From contig CALJZV010000621.1 of the NCBI GenBank assembly GCA_937983475.1, forward strand, positions 1-16,290: 16,290 nucleotides of DNA, written 5' to 3'. The stretch comes from an uncultured Verrucomicrobiales bacterium. GTDB taxonomy: Bacteria > Verrucomicrobiota > Verrucomicrobiia > Limisphaerales > JACDHS01. The notes beneath the pieces are model-generated. The model was not told the origin of the DNA. It worked only from the letters and a program-made list of their open reading frames with translations, and searched no databases. Within the stretch, counting starts at the first letter, position 1; each line of letters starts with the position of its first letter. Below, one piece after another: positions 1 to 6,626 of the stretch. Position numbers and translations under genes: made by a program.

Positions 1-1673
1 TGTGCGAAAAGGATGTTCCCGTGCCCATGCGGGATGGAACCATTTTGCGGGCCAATATCTGCCGGCCGGCCGAGGGCGGGCCATATCCGGTGCTGGTGCA
101 TCGCACACCTTATGGAAAAATGCAGGGAGGCAAGCTTGAACGCTACGCCAGGGCGGGCTACATCGTGGTGACTCAGGATGCTCGGGGCCGCCACGCTTCT
201 GATGGCCAGTTCGAATCCTTCGTGCGGTTTGAAACGCGCGACGCTGTGGACGGCTATGACACCGTGGAATGGGCGGCGAAATTGCCGGGCTCCACGGGAA
301 AGGTCGGCACCTTTGGCGCGTCCTATGATTCCTTTCTCCAATGGCGGCTGGCCTCGCTGCGTCCGCCTTCGCTGGTGGCCATGTCGGCCAGTTCGGTTCC
401 CGCGCGTTATACCGACCTCGAAGGGCCGTGGAAGTTGCGCCCGGGGCGGCGTCTGGCGTGGTGGTATTACACGATTTCTCCCAATTTGCATCGCAAGGCT
501 GGAACTGACGCCCCGCATCTTTCCGGTGACCCGAAAACCTCATGGAAAAATGGCGAGGGAGAACGGTTGTTGAACTTGTTTCCCCGGATGGATCTGCCCG
601 ACTGGCTGTTTGGCAGCGAGGCGGATGCCGTGAAATTCTGGATGAAGAATGCGCAACTGGACCCGTGGCAACTGGACAAGGGATGCCGCGACATCGCCGT
701 GCCCAACCTGGACATCATCGGCTGGTATGACCACTGCAATGGCTCCATTGACATGCACCAGGCGACGCGAAAGCACGGCTTCACCAAAGTTGCGCGGGAA
801 AACCAGCGGTTGATTATCGGTCCATGGAGCCACTCGGGGCGGGGAGCTCGCAAGGTTGGGAAGTTTGATTTCGGGCCAGACGCGGCGCTGGACACCGCGC
901 AGGAGGAAATCCGTTGGTTCGATTATTGGCTGAAGGGGGAGGACAATGGCGTCGCGGATGAATCGCCGGTCCGGATTTTCATCATGGGCGCGAACCGCTG
1001 GCGAAATGAACCGGAATGGCCGCCTCGCCGGGCCGAATCCCAAACGCTTTATTTGTCCAGCGGCGGCCATGCGAACACGCCCTCGGGCGACGGAGCGCTC
1101 GGCAACACAAGGCCGAAGCGAGCCGGATTGGACCGCTTTGTTTACGATCCGCGTGACCCGGTTCCCACGTTGTGGACTGAAGCCATGTTCACCGTTCCGG
1201 CGGATCAGCGTCCGCATGCCAAGCGCCAGGACATCCTTGTGTATCAGACCGAACCGCTTGCTGAGGTCGTTGAGGTGACCGGCTATCCGGAGGTGGTCCT
1301 CCATGCCGCATCCAGTGCGCCAGACACCGATTTTTTCGCGCGGTTGATTGATGTGGCTCCCGATGGCAGTTCACGCGATGTGGCTTCGGGCATGGTGCGG
1401 GCGCGATACCGCAAAGGGTTGGACAAGTCTCGATTGCTGGAGCCGGGAACAGCCGCGAAATTTGTCATTAGGATGGGGCCCACAGCCAATGAATTTCAGC
1501 CGGGTCACCGGATTCGCTTGGACATCACCAGCTCTGATTTTCCCAACTATGACGTCAACCATAACACGGCTGCCGACCAGAATGTGGATGCGACGCGTGT
1601 GACTGCATTGCAGACCATTCATCACGGCGGTTGGTTGTCCTCAAGGCTGATTCTGCCGGTGATAGGAAAATAA
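1..1673 (+). CDS. CocE/NonD family alpha/beta-hydrolase, 5' partial
   Basis: Hydrolase of the CocE / X-Pro dipeptidyl-peptidase-like family, which cleaves ester or amide bonds of acyl compounds; the substrate cannot be read from sequence. The frame is open to the left window edge: before the GTG at 21 the codons read C-E-K-D-V-P, and the family hallmark 'V-P-M-R-D-G' spans that GTG, so the true start lies outside the window. Numbering from the GTG, the nucleophile is Ser101 in G-A-S-Y-D-S (the family consensus G-x-S-Y-x-G has Gly where this has Ser104), the acid is Asp237 in G-W-Y-D, and the base is His271 in G-P-W-S-H-S. The region from about residue 310 to the end is the C-terminal jelly-roll domain, including G-H-R-I-R-L-D-I near the end. 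At least 550 residues are present. No signal peptide is visible because the N-terminus is missing. It ends 6 nt before the convergent miaE stop. Confidence 0.88.
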   Translation, partial: CEKDVPVPMRDGTILRANICRPAEGGPYPVLVHRTPYGKMQGGKLERYARAGYIVVTQDARGRHASDGQFESFVRFETRDAVDGYDTVEWAAKLPGSTGKVGTFGASYDSFLQWRLASLRPPSLVAMSASSVPARYTDLEGPWKLRPGRRLAWWYYTISPNLHRKAGTDAPHLSGDPKTSWKNGEGERLLNLFPRMDLPDWLFGSEADAVKFWMKNAQLDPWQLDKGCRDIAVPNLDIIGWYDHCNGSIDMHQATRKHGFTKVARENQRLIIGPWSHSGRGARKVGKFDFGPDAALDTAQEEIRWFDYWLKGEDNGVADESPVRIFIMGANRWRNEPEWPPRRAESQTLYLSSGGHANTPSGDGALGNTRPKRAGLDRFVYDPRDPVPTLWTEAMFTVPADQRPHAKRQDILVYQTEPLAEVVEVTGYPEVVLHAASSAPDTDFFARLIDVAPDGSSRDVASGMVRARYRKGLDKSRLLEPGTAAKFVIRMGPTANEFQPGHRIRLDITSSDFPNYDVNHNTAADQNVDATRVTALQTIHHGGWLSSRLILPVIGK

Positions 1674-1679
1674 ACTGCA

Positions 1680-2252
1680 TCAGTGCAGCAGGGGCAGGGG
1701 ATGGGATACGCGGATGAGCTCGGCGTCCAAATCGAGGTAAAAGTCGAGGCGTCGATCGGTTTCTTCATGATCAATGTCCCGCGCCATCAGCAAATAAGTG
1801 GCGTAATGATTGCCTTCGGATTCCACCAGGCCGGCGTAAAACCGCGCCAGTTCAGGGTCAACAGTTTCCAGTTCCCGGGCGAGGATCTGGAATTTTTCGC
1901 AGCTTCGGCCCTCGACCAGGGCACAGCAGATCAAGTGGTCAATGACCTGGTGGCGTTGGCCATTGCGTACCGATCGCATCAGGCCCGAAATCCAAGGGCT
2001 GGGATGCGGTTGGCTGAAGGGAATGTTCCGGGCCTTCAACAAGTCGAGCACGAGTTCGAAGTGCTGCAATTCCTCGATGGCGATGGCGTTGAGTTCGCGC
2101 ACCTTGGGAAACAGGTCGCGGTATTTCTCCAGGGTCAGCGCCGTGGTGGCCGCCTTGCGCTCCAGATGGGCATGGTCCACCAGCACATCCGGCAAGTGCG
2201 ACAGCACCTTGGGCAGCCAGTCCGCCGGGATTTTTTCACGCAACATCAGCAT
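1680..2252 (-). CDS. miaE: tRNA-(ms2io6A37)-hydroxylase MiaE
   Basis: Non-heme diiron monooxygenase that hydroxylates the isopentenyl group of ms2i6A at position 37 of tRNAs reading U-starting codons, the last step after MiaA and MiaB (neither is in this window). The ferritin-like four-helix pattern is clear. Numbered from the ATG at 2252, candidate iron ligands are Glu31 in D-H-A-H-L-E-R-K-A-A, Glu61 and His64 in E-E-L-Q-H-F, Glu114 in A-L-V-E-G-R-S-C-E-K-F, and Glu146 and His149 in S-E-G-N-H. The R-S-C-E-[KR]-F motif is typical of MiaE. The product is 190 residues. I chose ATG 2252 because family similarity begins there; ATG 2246, ATG 2300 and TTG 2309 are in-frame alternatives, the last two lying inside a direct repeat in the divergent region. 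No strong ribosome binding site is visible. It diverges from the photolyase gene and converges with the hydrolase. Confidence 0.85.
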   Translation of the reverse strand: MLMLREKIPADWLPKVLSHLPDVLVDHAHLERKAATTALTLEKYRDLFPKVRELNAIAIEELQHFELVLDLLKARNIPFSQPHPSPWISGLMRSVRNGQRHQVIDHLICCALVEGRSCEKFQILARELETVDPELARFYAGLVESEGNHYATYLLMARDIDHEETDRRLDFYLDLDAELIRVSHPLPLLH

Positions 2253-2295
2253 GGATGTTTCTCTTACGCGAGAACCGCCCTGCCGCAAGCGGAAT

Positions 2296-2344
2296 TTCAT
2301 TTTCTGCAAAGATAATCAGCGGCCGGCTTCATTTTTTGCAAAGA
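2296..2344. repeat. 17-nt direct repeat in the miaE/photolyase divergent region
   Basis: TTCATTTTCTGCAAAGA (2296-2312) and TTCATTTTTTGCAAAGA (2328-2344) differ at one base and are spaced 32 bp start to start, about three helical turns. The flanking bases are not duplicated, so this is not a plain tandem duplication of a 32-bp unit. The pair lies between divergently read genes, just before the photolyase start at 2362. This suggests a dimeric or tandem operator, but the binding protein is unknown. The repeat is seen directly; its function is inferred. Confidence 0.55.
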
Positions 2345-2361
2345 ACAGTTACGGTTGATTC

Positions 2362-3447
2362 ATGGGAACCACGGTTATTGATGACGACCGGATTCAGCCG
2401 CTTAACCACCGTCCAGACCGTGATGGGGATTGCGTGGTTTACTGGATGCAGCAAAGCCAGCGGGCGGAATTCAATCCCGCGCTGGAGTTTGCCGTGCAAC
2501 AGGCCAACCAGCGCAAGCTGCCGTTGCTGGTGGTTTTCGGGCTGATGGATGACTATCCAGAGGCCAACTTGCGGCATTACCGCTTTATGTTGGAAGGATT
2601 GCGGGAAACCGGACAGGCGTTGCGACGGCGAGGGATTGCCTTTGTCATCCGGCGCGGGCATCCGGCGGATGTGGCGCTTCATTTTGCCAAAAGCGCGGCA
2701 TTGCTTGTCTGTGACCGCGGGTATTTGCGCCACCAAAAACAATGGCGGCGCAAGGTGGCGGAGAAGGCGCCGTGCGACGTGGTGCAGGTCGAGGCGGACG
2801 TGGTTGTGCCCGTAGAAGTCGCCAGCGACAAGGCGGAGTTTGCCGCGCGGACCATCCGGCCAAAAATTCATCGCGAATGGAATCGCTTTCTGGAAGACCT
2901 TCGAACGACGCCCTTGGAGAACAAGGCGTTGAAGTTGGCCGAGGAAAGTTTGGACTTGGATGACCTTGATCGGGTCCTGAGGAAAATGAAACTTGACCGC
3001 TCCGTTCCTCCTGTCAGCTGTTTTTTTCGCGGGGGCACCCGTGAGGCCAGACGGTTGTGGAAGGGTTTTTTCAAGAAGCATCTGGACGGCTGCGCCGAGC
3101 ATCGCAATCAGCCGCAGACCGATTTTGTCTCGCACATCAGCAAATACCTGCATTTTGGCCAGGTGTCGCCGGTCTATGTGGCCTTGCAGGCGCGGCAGGC
3201 GGATAAGTCACTTAAGGATGACCGCGCGGCCTTCCTGGAGGAGCTGATTGTGCGGCGCGAACTGGCCTGCAACTTTGTGGAATTCACGGATAATTATGAC
3301 CAGTTTGACGCGTTGCCCCGCTGGGCCAAGGAGACGCTCGCCCGGCATCAGAAAGACAAGCGTCCTTATATTTATTCCAAAGCCGAGCTTGAGGCCGCGC
3401 GGACGCACGATGCCTACTGGAACGCGGCGATGCGGGAGAGGAAATAA
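2362..3447 (+). CDS. phr: class II deoxyribodipyrimidine photolyase, N-terminal part (ends at in-frame TAA)
   Basis: Class II CPD photolyase, a flavoprotein that splits UV-induced cyclobutane pyrimidine dimers using blue light. This reading frame carries residues 1-361: the N-terminal Rossmann-like antenna domain (about 20-150, starting D-G-D-C-V-V-Y-W-M-Q-Q-S-Q-R and including C-D-R-G-Y-L-R) and most of the helical FAD domain, with S-K-Y-L-H-F-G-Q-V-S-P at about 258, E-E-L-I-V-R-R-E-L-A-C-N-F at about 294, and the A-R-T-H-D-A-Y-W-N-A-A block at about 347. In normal family members this block runs directly into the M-R-M-Y-W-G-K block, which here follows two in-frame TAA codons (3445-3447 and 3454-3456). 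The frame is otherwise unbroken through 3777 and would give 471 codons, the usual family length. The stop may be a recent nonsense mutation, a sequencing error, or a real split. The start ATG at 2362 follows the direct repeat and has no clear Shine-Dalgarno sequence. Confidence 0.85.
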   Translation: MGTTVIDDDRIQPLNHRPDRDGDCVVYWMQQSQRAEFNPALEFAVQQANQRKLPLLVVFGLMDDYPEANLRHYRFMLEGLRETGQALRRRGIAFVIRRGHPADVALHFAKSAALLVCDRGYLRHQKQWRRKVAEKAPCDVVQVEADVVVPVEVASDKAEFAARTIRPKIHREWNRFLEDLRTTPLENKALKLAEESLDLDDLDRVLRKMKLDRSVPPVSCFFRGGTREARRLWKGFFKKHLDGCAEHRNQPQTDFVSHISKYLHFGQVSPVYVALQARQADKSLKDDRAAFLEELIVRRELACNFVEFTDNYDQFDALPRWAKETLARHQKDKRPYIYSKAELEAARTHDAYWNAAMRERK

Positions 3448-3456
3448 ACCGGCTAA

Positions 3457-3777
3457 ATGGACAACGCGATGCGCATGTATTGGGGCAAACAGATTTTGGA
3501 ATGGTCGCGCACACCGGAGGAGGCGTTTGCCGCAACCTTGTCACTGAACAACACCTACTTTCTGGACGGTCGCGACCCGAACTCCTACGCCAATGTGCTC
3601 TGGGTTTTTGGGCTGCATGACCGGCCGTGGAAGGAACGGGACGTGTTTGGCAAGGTGCGATACATGAACGCGGCCGGACTGGAACGCAAATGCGACATCC
3701 AGGCTTACGTCAGAAAGGTTGACGATTTGGTTGGCGAGGCCAGAAAACACGGCGTCCGGTTTGGCTCCGATGACTGA
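3457..3777 (+). CDS. phr: class II photolyase, C-terminal part (same frame, after two TAA codons)
   Basis: Carries the last 106 residues of the class II photolyase, in the same frame as the upstream part and starting at an ATG that directly follows the second TAA. It holds the conserved C-terminal FAD-pocket and DNA-contact segment: M-R-M-Y-W-G-K-Q-I-L-E-W at the start, L-N-N-T-Y-F-L-D-G-R-D-P-N at about 30-42, and the W-V-F-G-L-H-D-R-P-W-K-E-R-D-V-F-G-K-V-R segment at about 49-68. All family hallmarks are intact, so there is no sign of decay apart from the two stops. Reinitiation at ATG 3457, 9 nt after the first stop codon, is possible because the stops and start are so close, but no ribosome binding site is seen. 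Whether two separate chains could form an active enzyme is unknown. This may equally be the tail of a pseudogene. Confidence 0.75.
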   Translation: MDNAMRMYWGKQILEWSRTPEEAFAATLSLNNTYFLDGRDPNSYANVLWVFGLHDRPWKERDVFGKVRYMNAAGLERKCDIQAYVRKVDDLVGEARKHGVRFGSDD

Positions 3778-3797
3778 ATACTCATGGTTTCAAGAAA

Positions 3798-3828
3798 ATG
3801 AAAAACCCGGAGAGAAGTCCTCCGGGTT
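3798..3828 (-). terminator. Rho-independent terminator of the M23 peptidase gene
   Basis: A perfect 9-bp inverted repeat (3804-3812 with 3820-3828, stem AACCCGGAG/CTCCGGGTT, 7-nt loop). Read on the minus strand the stem is followed by T-rich sequence (TTT then CATTTTC); on the plus strand no T tract follows. It lies 31 nt beyond the stop codon of the leftward M23 peptidase gene. Confidence 0.75.
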
Positions 3829-3858
3829 GCGAGAGTTAGATATGCTTTTTCCGGTGTT

Positions 3859-4899
3859 TTATTGCGGGACCCATCGTACGGCGTCGCCGATGACAACAAA
3901 GCCGGTGGTGGTCCAGCATGAGAGCTTCACGTCGTTATTGCCCCCCGCCATGTTGAACGTGCCCAAGGCGTTCCATTTGCCGCCGTTGGCCTGCTGGTTT
4001 TGATTAACGGTGGTGCTCCCGCCGGAATGGTAAACAATGTAAGGCGCGGATGCGGAGCGGTTGGCTCCCTGGCTCCACCAGGCTTGCACCGAGTAGTTGC
4101 CGCCTGTGGAAAGGTTGCCCGTCCAGGTGGCCTGGTCGCTTGTGGCAGTCGTGGTGCGATATCGATAATCCGCGCCGTATTTGTCTGTCGCCGAGGTCGC
4201 CGTAATCCAGTTGGCCGAGGCGCTGAATCCCGACGTGTTGTTATCCACCGTCACCGTGACTCCGGCGTTTTCACAGGTCGTGCTGGGGCTGCCGGAGCCT
4301 TGATTGACCCACCAGCTCACCGGACCGCCGCAGGGGCCGGAATAGGGATCGTCCGCCGTGCCGTTGAGGCGCACTTCAAAGTGCAGATGCAACCCCGAGG
4401 AATTGCCGGAGGTGCCTACTCCGCCAATTTGTTCGCCGCAGGCGATGCTGGAACCGATGGCCTTGGTCGTTACGGAGCCTTTGTTCATGTGGAAGTAATA
4501 GGACTTGTAGCCGCTGGCATGGGCCAGCCGGACATAATTGCCCGCCCCGCCACCATCGGTGTTGCCTATATAGCCGTCGCCAAAGCCGTCAATCTTGTAA
4601 TCCAATGTGCCGACGGCACCGGCGAAAATCGCGCGACCCCGTGGTCCGCCGGAAAAGTCAGTGCCCCGGTGGCCATTATAGGTCGCCGAGCCGCAATTCC
4701 AGTCCTTGATGCCCGATGTGGAATCGTTGTCGTAGTAATAGTGCGTGGTGGTGTCCGAAGAGAGCGGCAGCCGGAATTTGACCGCATGCGCCGATGGAGC
4801 TGCGAGAAGCGAGCAGGCCAGCAGACCCGCCAGAATCCCGCCTTTTCTACTGCGACCCTGTGTTGCAAGGGAGTTTTTTTTTGTTTTCGTCAGGTTCAT
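3859..4899 (-). CDS. secreted M23 family metallopeptidase with golvesin-like C-terminal domain
   Basis: Zinc endopeptidase of the LytM/lysostaphin class, expected to cut peptide cross-links of peptidoglycan (or other glycine-rich peptides) outside the cytoplasm. The N-terminus is a Sec signal peptide: basic residues to Lys19, a hydrophobic core at 22-34 and a likely cut after A-P-S-A-H-A at residue 39. L-L-A-C at 26-29 weakly resembles a lipobox, but signal peptidase I cleavage fits better. Zinc and catalytic residues are visible: His77 and Asp81 in H-R-G-T-D, His137 in Y-F-H-M, and His171 and His173 in H-L-H-F-E-V. From about residue 215 the chain is a beta-rich domain of the golvesin C-terminal / Xly-CBD-like type (A-W-W-S-Q-G-A-N-R-S, Y-I-V-Y-H, final D-A-V-R-W), probably for surface or polymer binding. 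An AAGAGG ribosome binding site stands just before the ATG. It starts 39 nt after the PD40 gene and is probably co-transcribed with it. Confidence 0.9.
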   Translation of the reverse strand: MNLTKTKKNSLATQGRSRKGGILAGLLACSLLAAPSAHAVKFRLPLSSDTTTHYYYDNDSTSGIKDWNCGSATYNGHRGTDFSGGPRGRAIFAGAVGTLDYKIDGFGDGYIGNTDGGGAGNYVRLAHASGYKSYYFHMNKGSVTTKAIGSSIACGEQIGGVGTSGNSSGLHLHFEVRLNGTADDPYSGPCGGPVSWWVNQGSGSPSTTCENAGVTVTVDNNTSGFSASANWITATSATDKYGADYRYRTTTATSDQATWTGNLSTGGNYSVQAWWSQGANRSASAPYIVYHSGGSTTVNQNQQANGGKWNALGTFNMAGGNNDVKLSCWTTTGFVVIGDAVRWVPQ

Positions 4900-4938
4900 G
4901 TATGCCTCTTGGGTATGTTTTTGTTGAGTGTTTGTTGC

Positions 4939-5979
4939 TCAGGGAAGCCGGTATTCAACGGGGCCCTCGGGCTTTAGCGAAACGACCGTGCGGCTGTCGG
5001 TCAATTGCGGATCAATGCCTTCGCCGAATTTGACCGCCTGTTTGAATTCGCCTTGAGGGTCAAATTCCAATCCCCAGGTTTCGCCGCGCTCTCCCAGTTT
5101 GAAATCGTAGATGAACCAGTGACGATGCTCGGTCCCAATCGTCCCATCAAATGGCGTGGGAACAAAGCGCTCGTTGACCTGTTCCAGGCCCAGATTGGTG
5201 ATCTGCTCGGGCTCGCCCCCTTGAATGGGGACTTTCCAAAAAGACGCCAACCCGGATCGCGCGCCGCTGACAAACAGCACCCAGTCGCCGGAAGGATGGA
5301 AATGCGGGCGCACGTCATCCCACTGGCCATCGGTGAGCAAGGTCAAGTTGCCGGTTGGCAGATCGTAGTAGCTGATATGCAGGGATTCCGGGTAATGCAC
5401 CGGGCGGCCCTGCGGCACTTTGGCCACCACCATCCCCGAACTGTCCGGGTGCCAGTTTGGTTCGTAAGCGCCTTCCAACTCGCCCAGTTTGTTTCCTGAC
5501 AAGTCTTCGACATGCAGTTTGGCGTCGGCGGTGGTGTAGGCAATTTTGTTGCCGTCAGGCGAGAATCGGGCGCGATAGACATTGTCGGACACTTTACGCT
5601 CGTTGCCGGATTCATCCTGTATCCAGAGGTCGCGACCGGCAGGGGCATCGGATTCGGGAAGGTGATCGGGGTGCAGCTTGCGGGAAATTAAAAACCGGTC
5701 GGCATTTTTCGCTTTGTCGAACAGGTATTCGTAATTCCCGCGGGCATCGCCGGGGCGAAAAGGACTTCCGTGCAAATCTTGTTTCGGATAAGTCGATCGG
5801 CTTTGGAAATTTTTCTGAGAGGACTGGGTGCCAGTGCGTTCTACAGAGGAGCTTTCATTTTTTTGCAAGGAATCCGATGCGCGAGGCCAGATTAACCACA
5901 GGAGCAGCAAGGCTCCAGTAACCAACAAAATGATGCCCGTAACGGGCCTGGAATATTTTAAATCAGGATGTGAGGGCAT
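4939..5979 (-). CDS. membrane-anchored PD40/TolB-type beta-propeller protein
   Basis: I do not recognise a named family. The 346-residue product has one N-terminal membrane segment (about 13-31, very hydrophobic, ending W-P-R), then a polar low-complexity linker rich in Ser and Gln (about 34-64). From about residue 95 it is built of WD40-like PD40 blades: Y-R-A-R-F-S-P-D-G-N-K-I-A-Y near 135-148, Y-E-P-N-W-H-P-D near 172-179 and R-P-H-F-H-P-S-G-D-W-V-L-F near 220. This matches the propeller of TolB and related periplasmic proteins, which serves protein-protein contacts, but the N-terminal TolB domain is absent. The likely location is inner membrane with the propeller in the periplasm. It is the upstream member of a pair with the M23 peptidase gene (39-nt gap), which hints at a cell-envelope role, but that is inference. 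The ATG at 5979 has no clear Shine-Dalgarno sequence. The 148 nt before it hold no gene I can support. Confidence 0.72.
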   Translation of the reverse strand: MPSHPDLKYSRPVTGIILLVTGALLLLWLIWPRASDSLQKNESSSVERTGTQSSQKNFQSRSTYPKQDLHGSPFRPGDARGNYEYLFDKAKNADRFLISRKLHPDHLPESDAPAGRDLWIQDESGNERKVSDNVYRARFSPDGNKIAYTTADAKLHVEDLSGNKLGELEGAYEPNWHPDSSGMVVAKVPQGRPVHYPESLHISYYDLPTGNLTLLTDGQWDDVRPHFHPSGDWVLFVSGARSGLASFWKVPIQGGEPEQITNLGLEQVNERFVPTPFDGTIGTEHRHWFIYDFKLGERGETWGLEFDPQGEFKQAVKFGEGIDPQLTDSRTVVSLKPEGPVEYRLP

Positions 5980-6127
5980 GGCAAAATAAGGCAGCCAAAT
6001 TCTGGGAACTGCCTGTCTTTACCATGATGGCTGGGAAATGGCTATGGGGGATGACCTGATTTTACAGTGGCGGAACGAACGAGGCTGCCTCCGCCTGGAC
6101 AGCTTTGGAGAACGTATTGGTGGTGCG

Positions 6128-6532
6128 CTACCGGATGGCAAACTCCTTTTCGCCCTTGAGTTTGCCAGCTTCAACGATGATGCGGTAGGTGACGTTTTTT
6201 TCCAATGGCTCGGGGTCTAGCCCGGGCACTGCCGGCTTCATACCCTTAAGCTTTTGGCCGTACATAAAATCTGAGACTGGTTGGGCGTTTGTGCTGGCAA
6301 CGATGTGCCATAAGGGGCGGGCATATTTGTTGGTGGACAATTCGTCGGAGCGGTAAACCTTGACGGAAGTCAGCTCATACTGGCGGTTTTCCAGCCCAAA
6401 AAACGGTTTTGACCGATGCAGGCGGTAAAGAATATGAATATTTTTTTCCTCAAACCAGTCTGTGAATTTAATCACGTAAACCACGGCCAGCATCAAAGCT
6501 GCTGTGATGAGGAATGCGGTTTGCTTTCTCAT
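6128..6532 (-). CDS. conserved hypothetical protein with N-terminal membrane segment
   Basis: A 134-residue protein starting at the ATG at 6532; a TTG four codons further upstream is in frame but less likely. Residues 2-22 form a signal anchor or signal peptide (M-R-K-Q-T-A-F-L-I-T-A-A-L-M-L-A-V-V-Y). The rest is soluble and probably beta-rich, with K-Y-A-R-P-L-W-H-I-V near the middle, G-M-K-P-A-V-P-G further on, and a C-terminal strand pair V-T-Y-R-I-I-V-E-A-G-K-L-K-G. From memory, small proteins with this layout and these motifs recur in Verrucomicrobiota, but I know no function. It is divergent from the pseudopilin-like gene, about 94 nt start to start, so a shared regulatory region is possible. 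The lack of cysteines and catalytic-looking clusters argues for a structural or binding role. The protein is probably exported or anchored to the inner membrane. Confidence 0.65.
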   Translation of the reverse strand: MRKQTAFLITAALMLAVVYVIKFTDWFEEKNIHILYRLHRSKPFFGLENRQYELTSVKVYRSDELSTNKYARPLWHIVASTNAQPVSDFMYGQKLKGMKPAVPGLDPEPLEKNVTYRIIVEAGKLKGEKEFAIR

Positions 6533-6626
6533 AATTGTTGACAAATATGTGACCCATTTTTTGGTAAAATATTCGACGAAATGTTAGTGTTTTTTGCAGT
6601 CAAAGAAAAAAGTAGAAAGGAATGCC

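Noticed and set aside
540..1304. 254-codon open frame on the minus strand
   Set aside because: Lies fully antisense to the CocE-type hydrolase, whose catalytic motifs are intact; no ribosome binding site or recognisable domain.
1683..2315. 210-codon open frame on the plus strand
   Set aside because: Antisense shadow of miaE, which has clear diiron motifs.
2329..3153. 274-codon open frame on the minus strand
   Set aside because: Antisense to the photolyase N-terminal part; no recognisable protein features.
3445..3456. TAA read as a sense codon (recoding)
   Set aside because: Other genes here (CocE-type hydrolase, rpsL, rpsS) end normally at TAA, so a general reassignment is excluded, and no recoding structure is evident next to these stops.
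4000..4977. 325-codon open frame on the plus strand
   Set aside because: Antisense to the M23 peptidase; Gly/Ala/Arg-rich shadow typical of G+C-rich coding DNA.
6038..6220. 60-codon open frame on the plus strand
   Set aside because: Overlaps the end of the minus-strand hypothetical gene, no ribosome binding site, no recognisable features.
6538..6570. TTGACA ... TAAAAT as a promoter for the pseudopilin-like gene
   Set aside because: The spacer is 21 nt, too long for a normal sigma-70 promoter; no second support.
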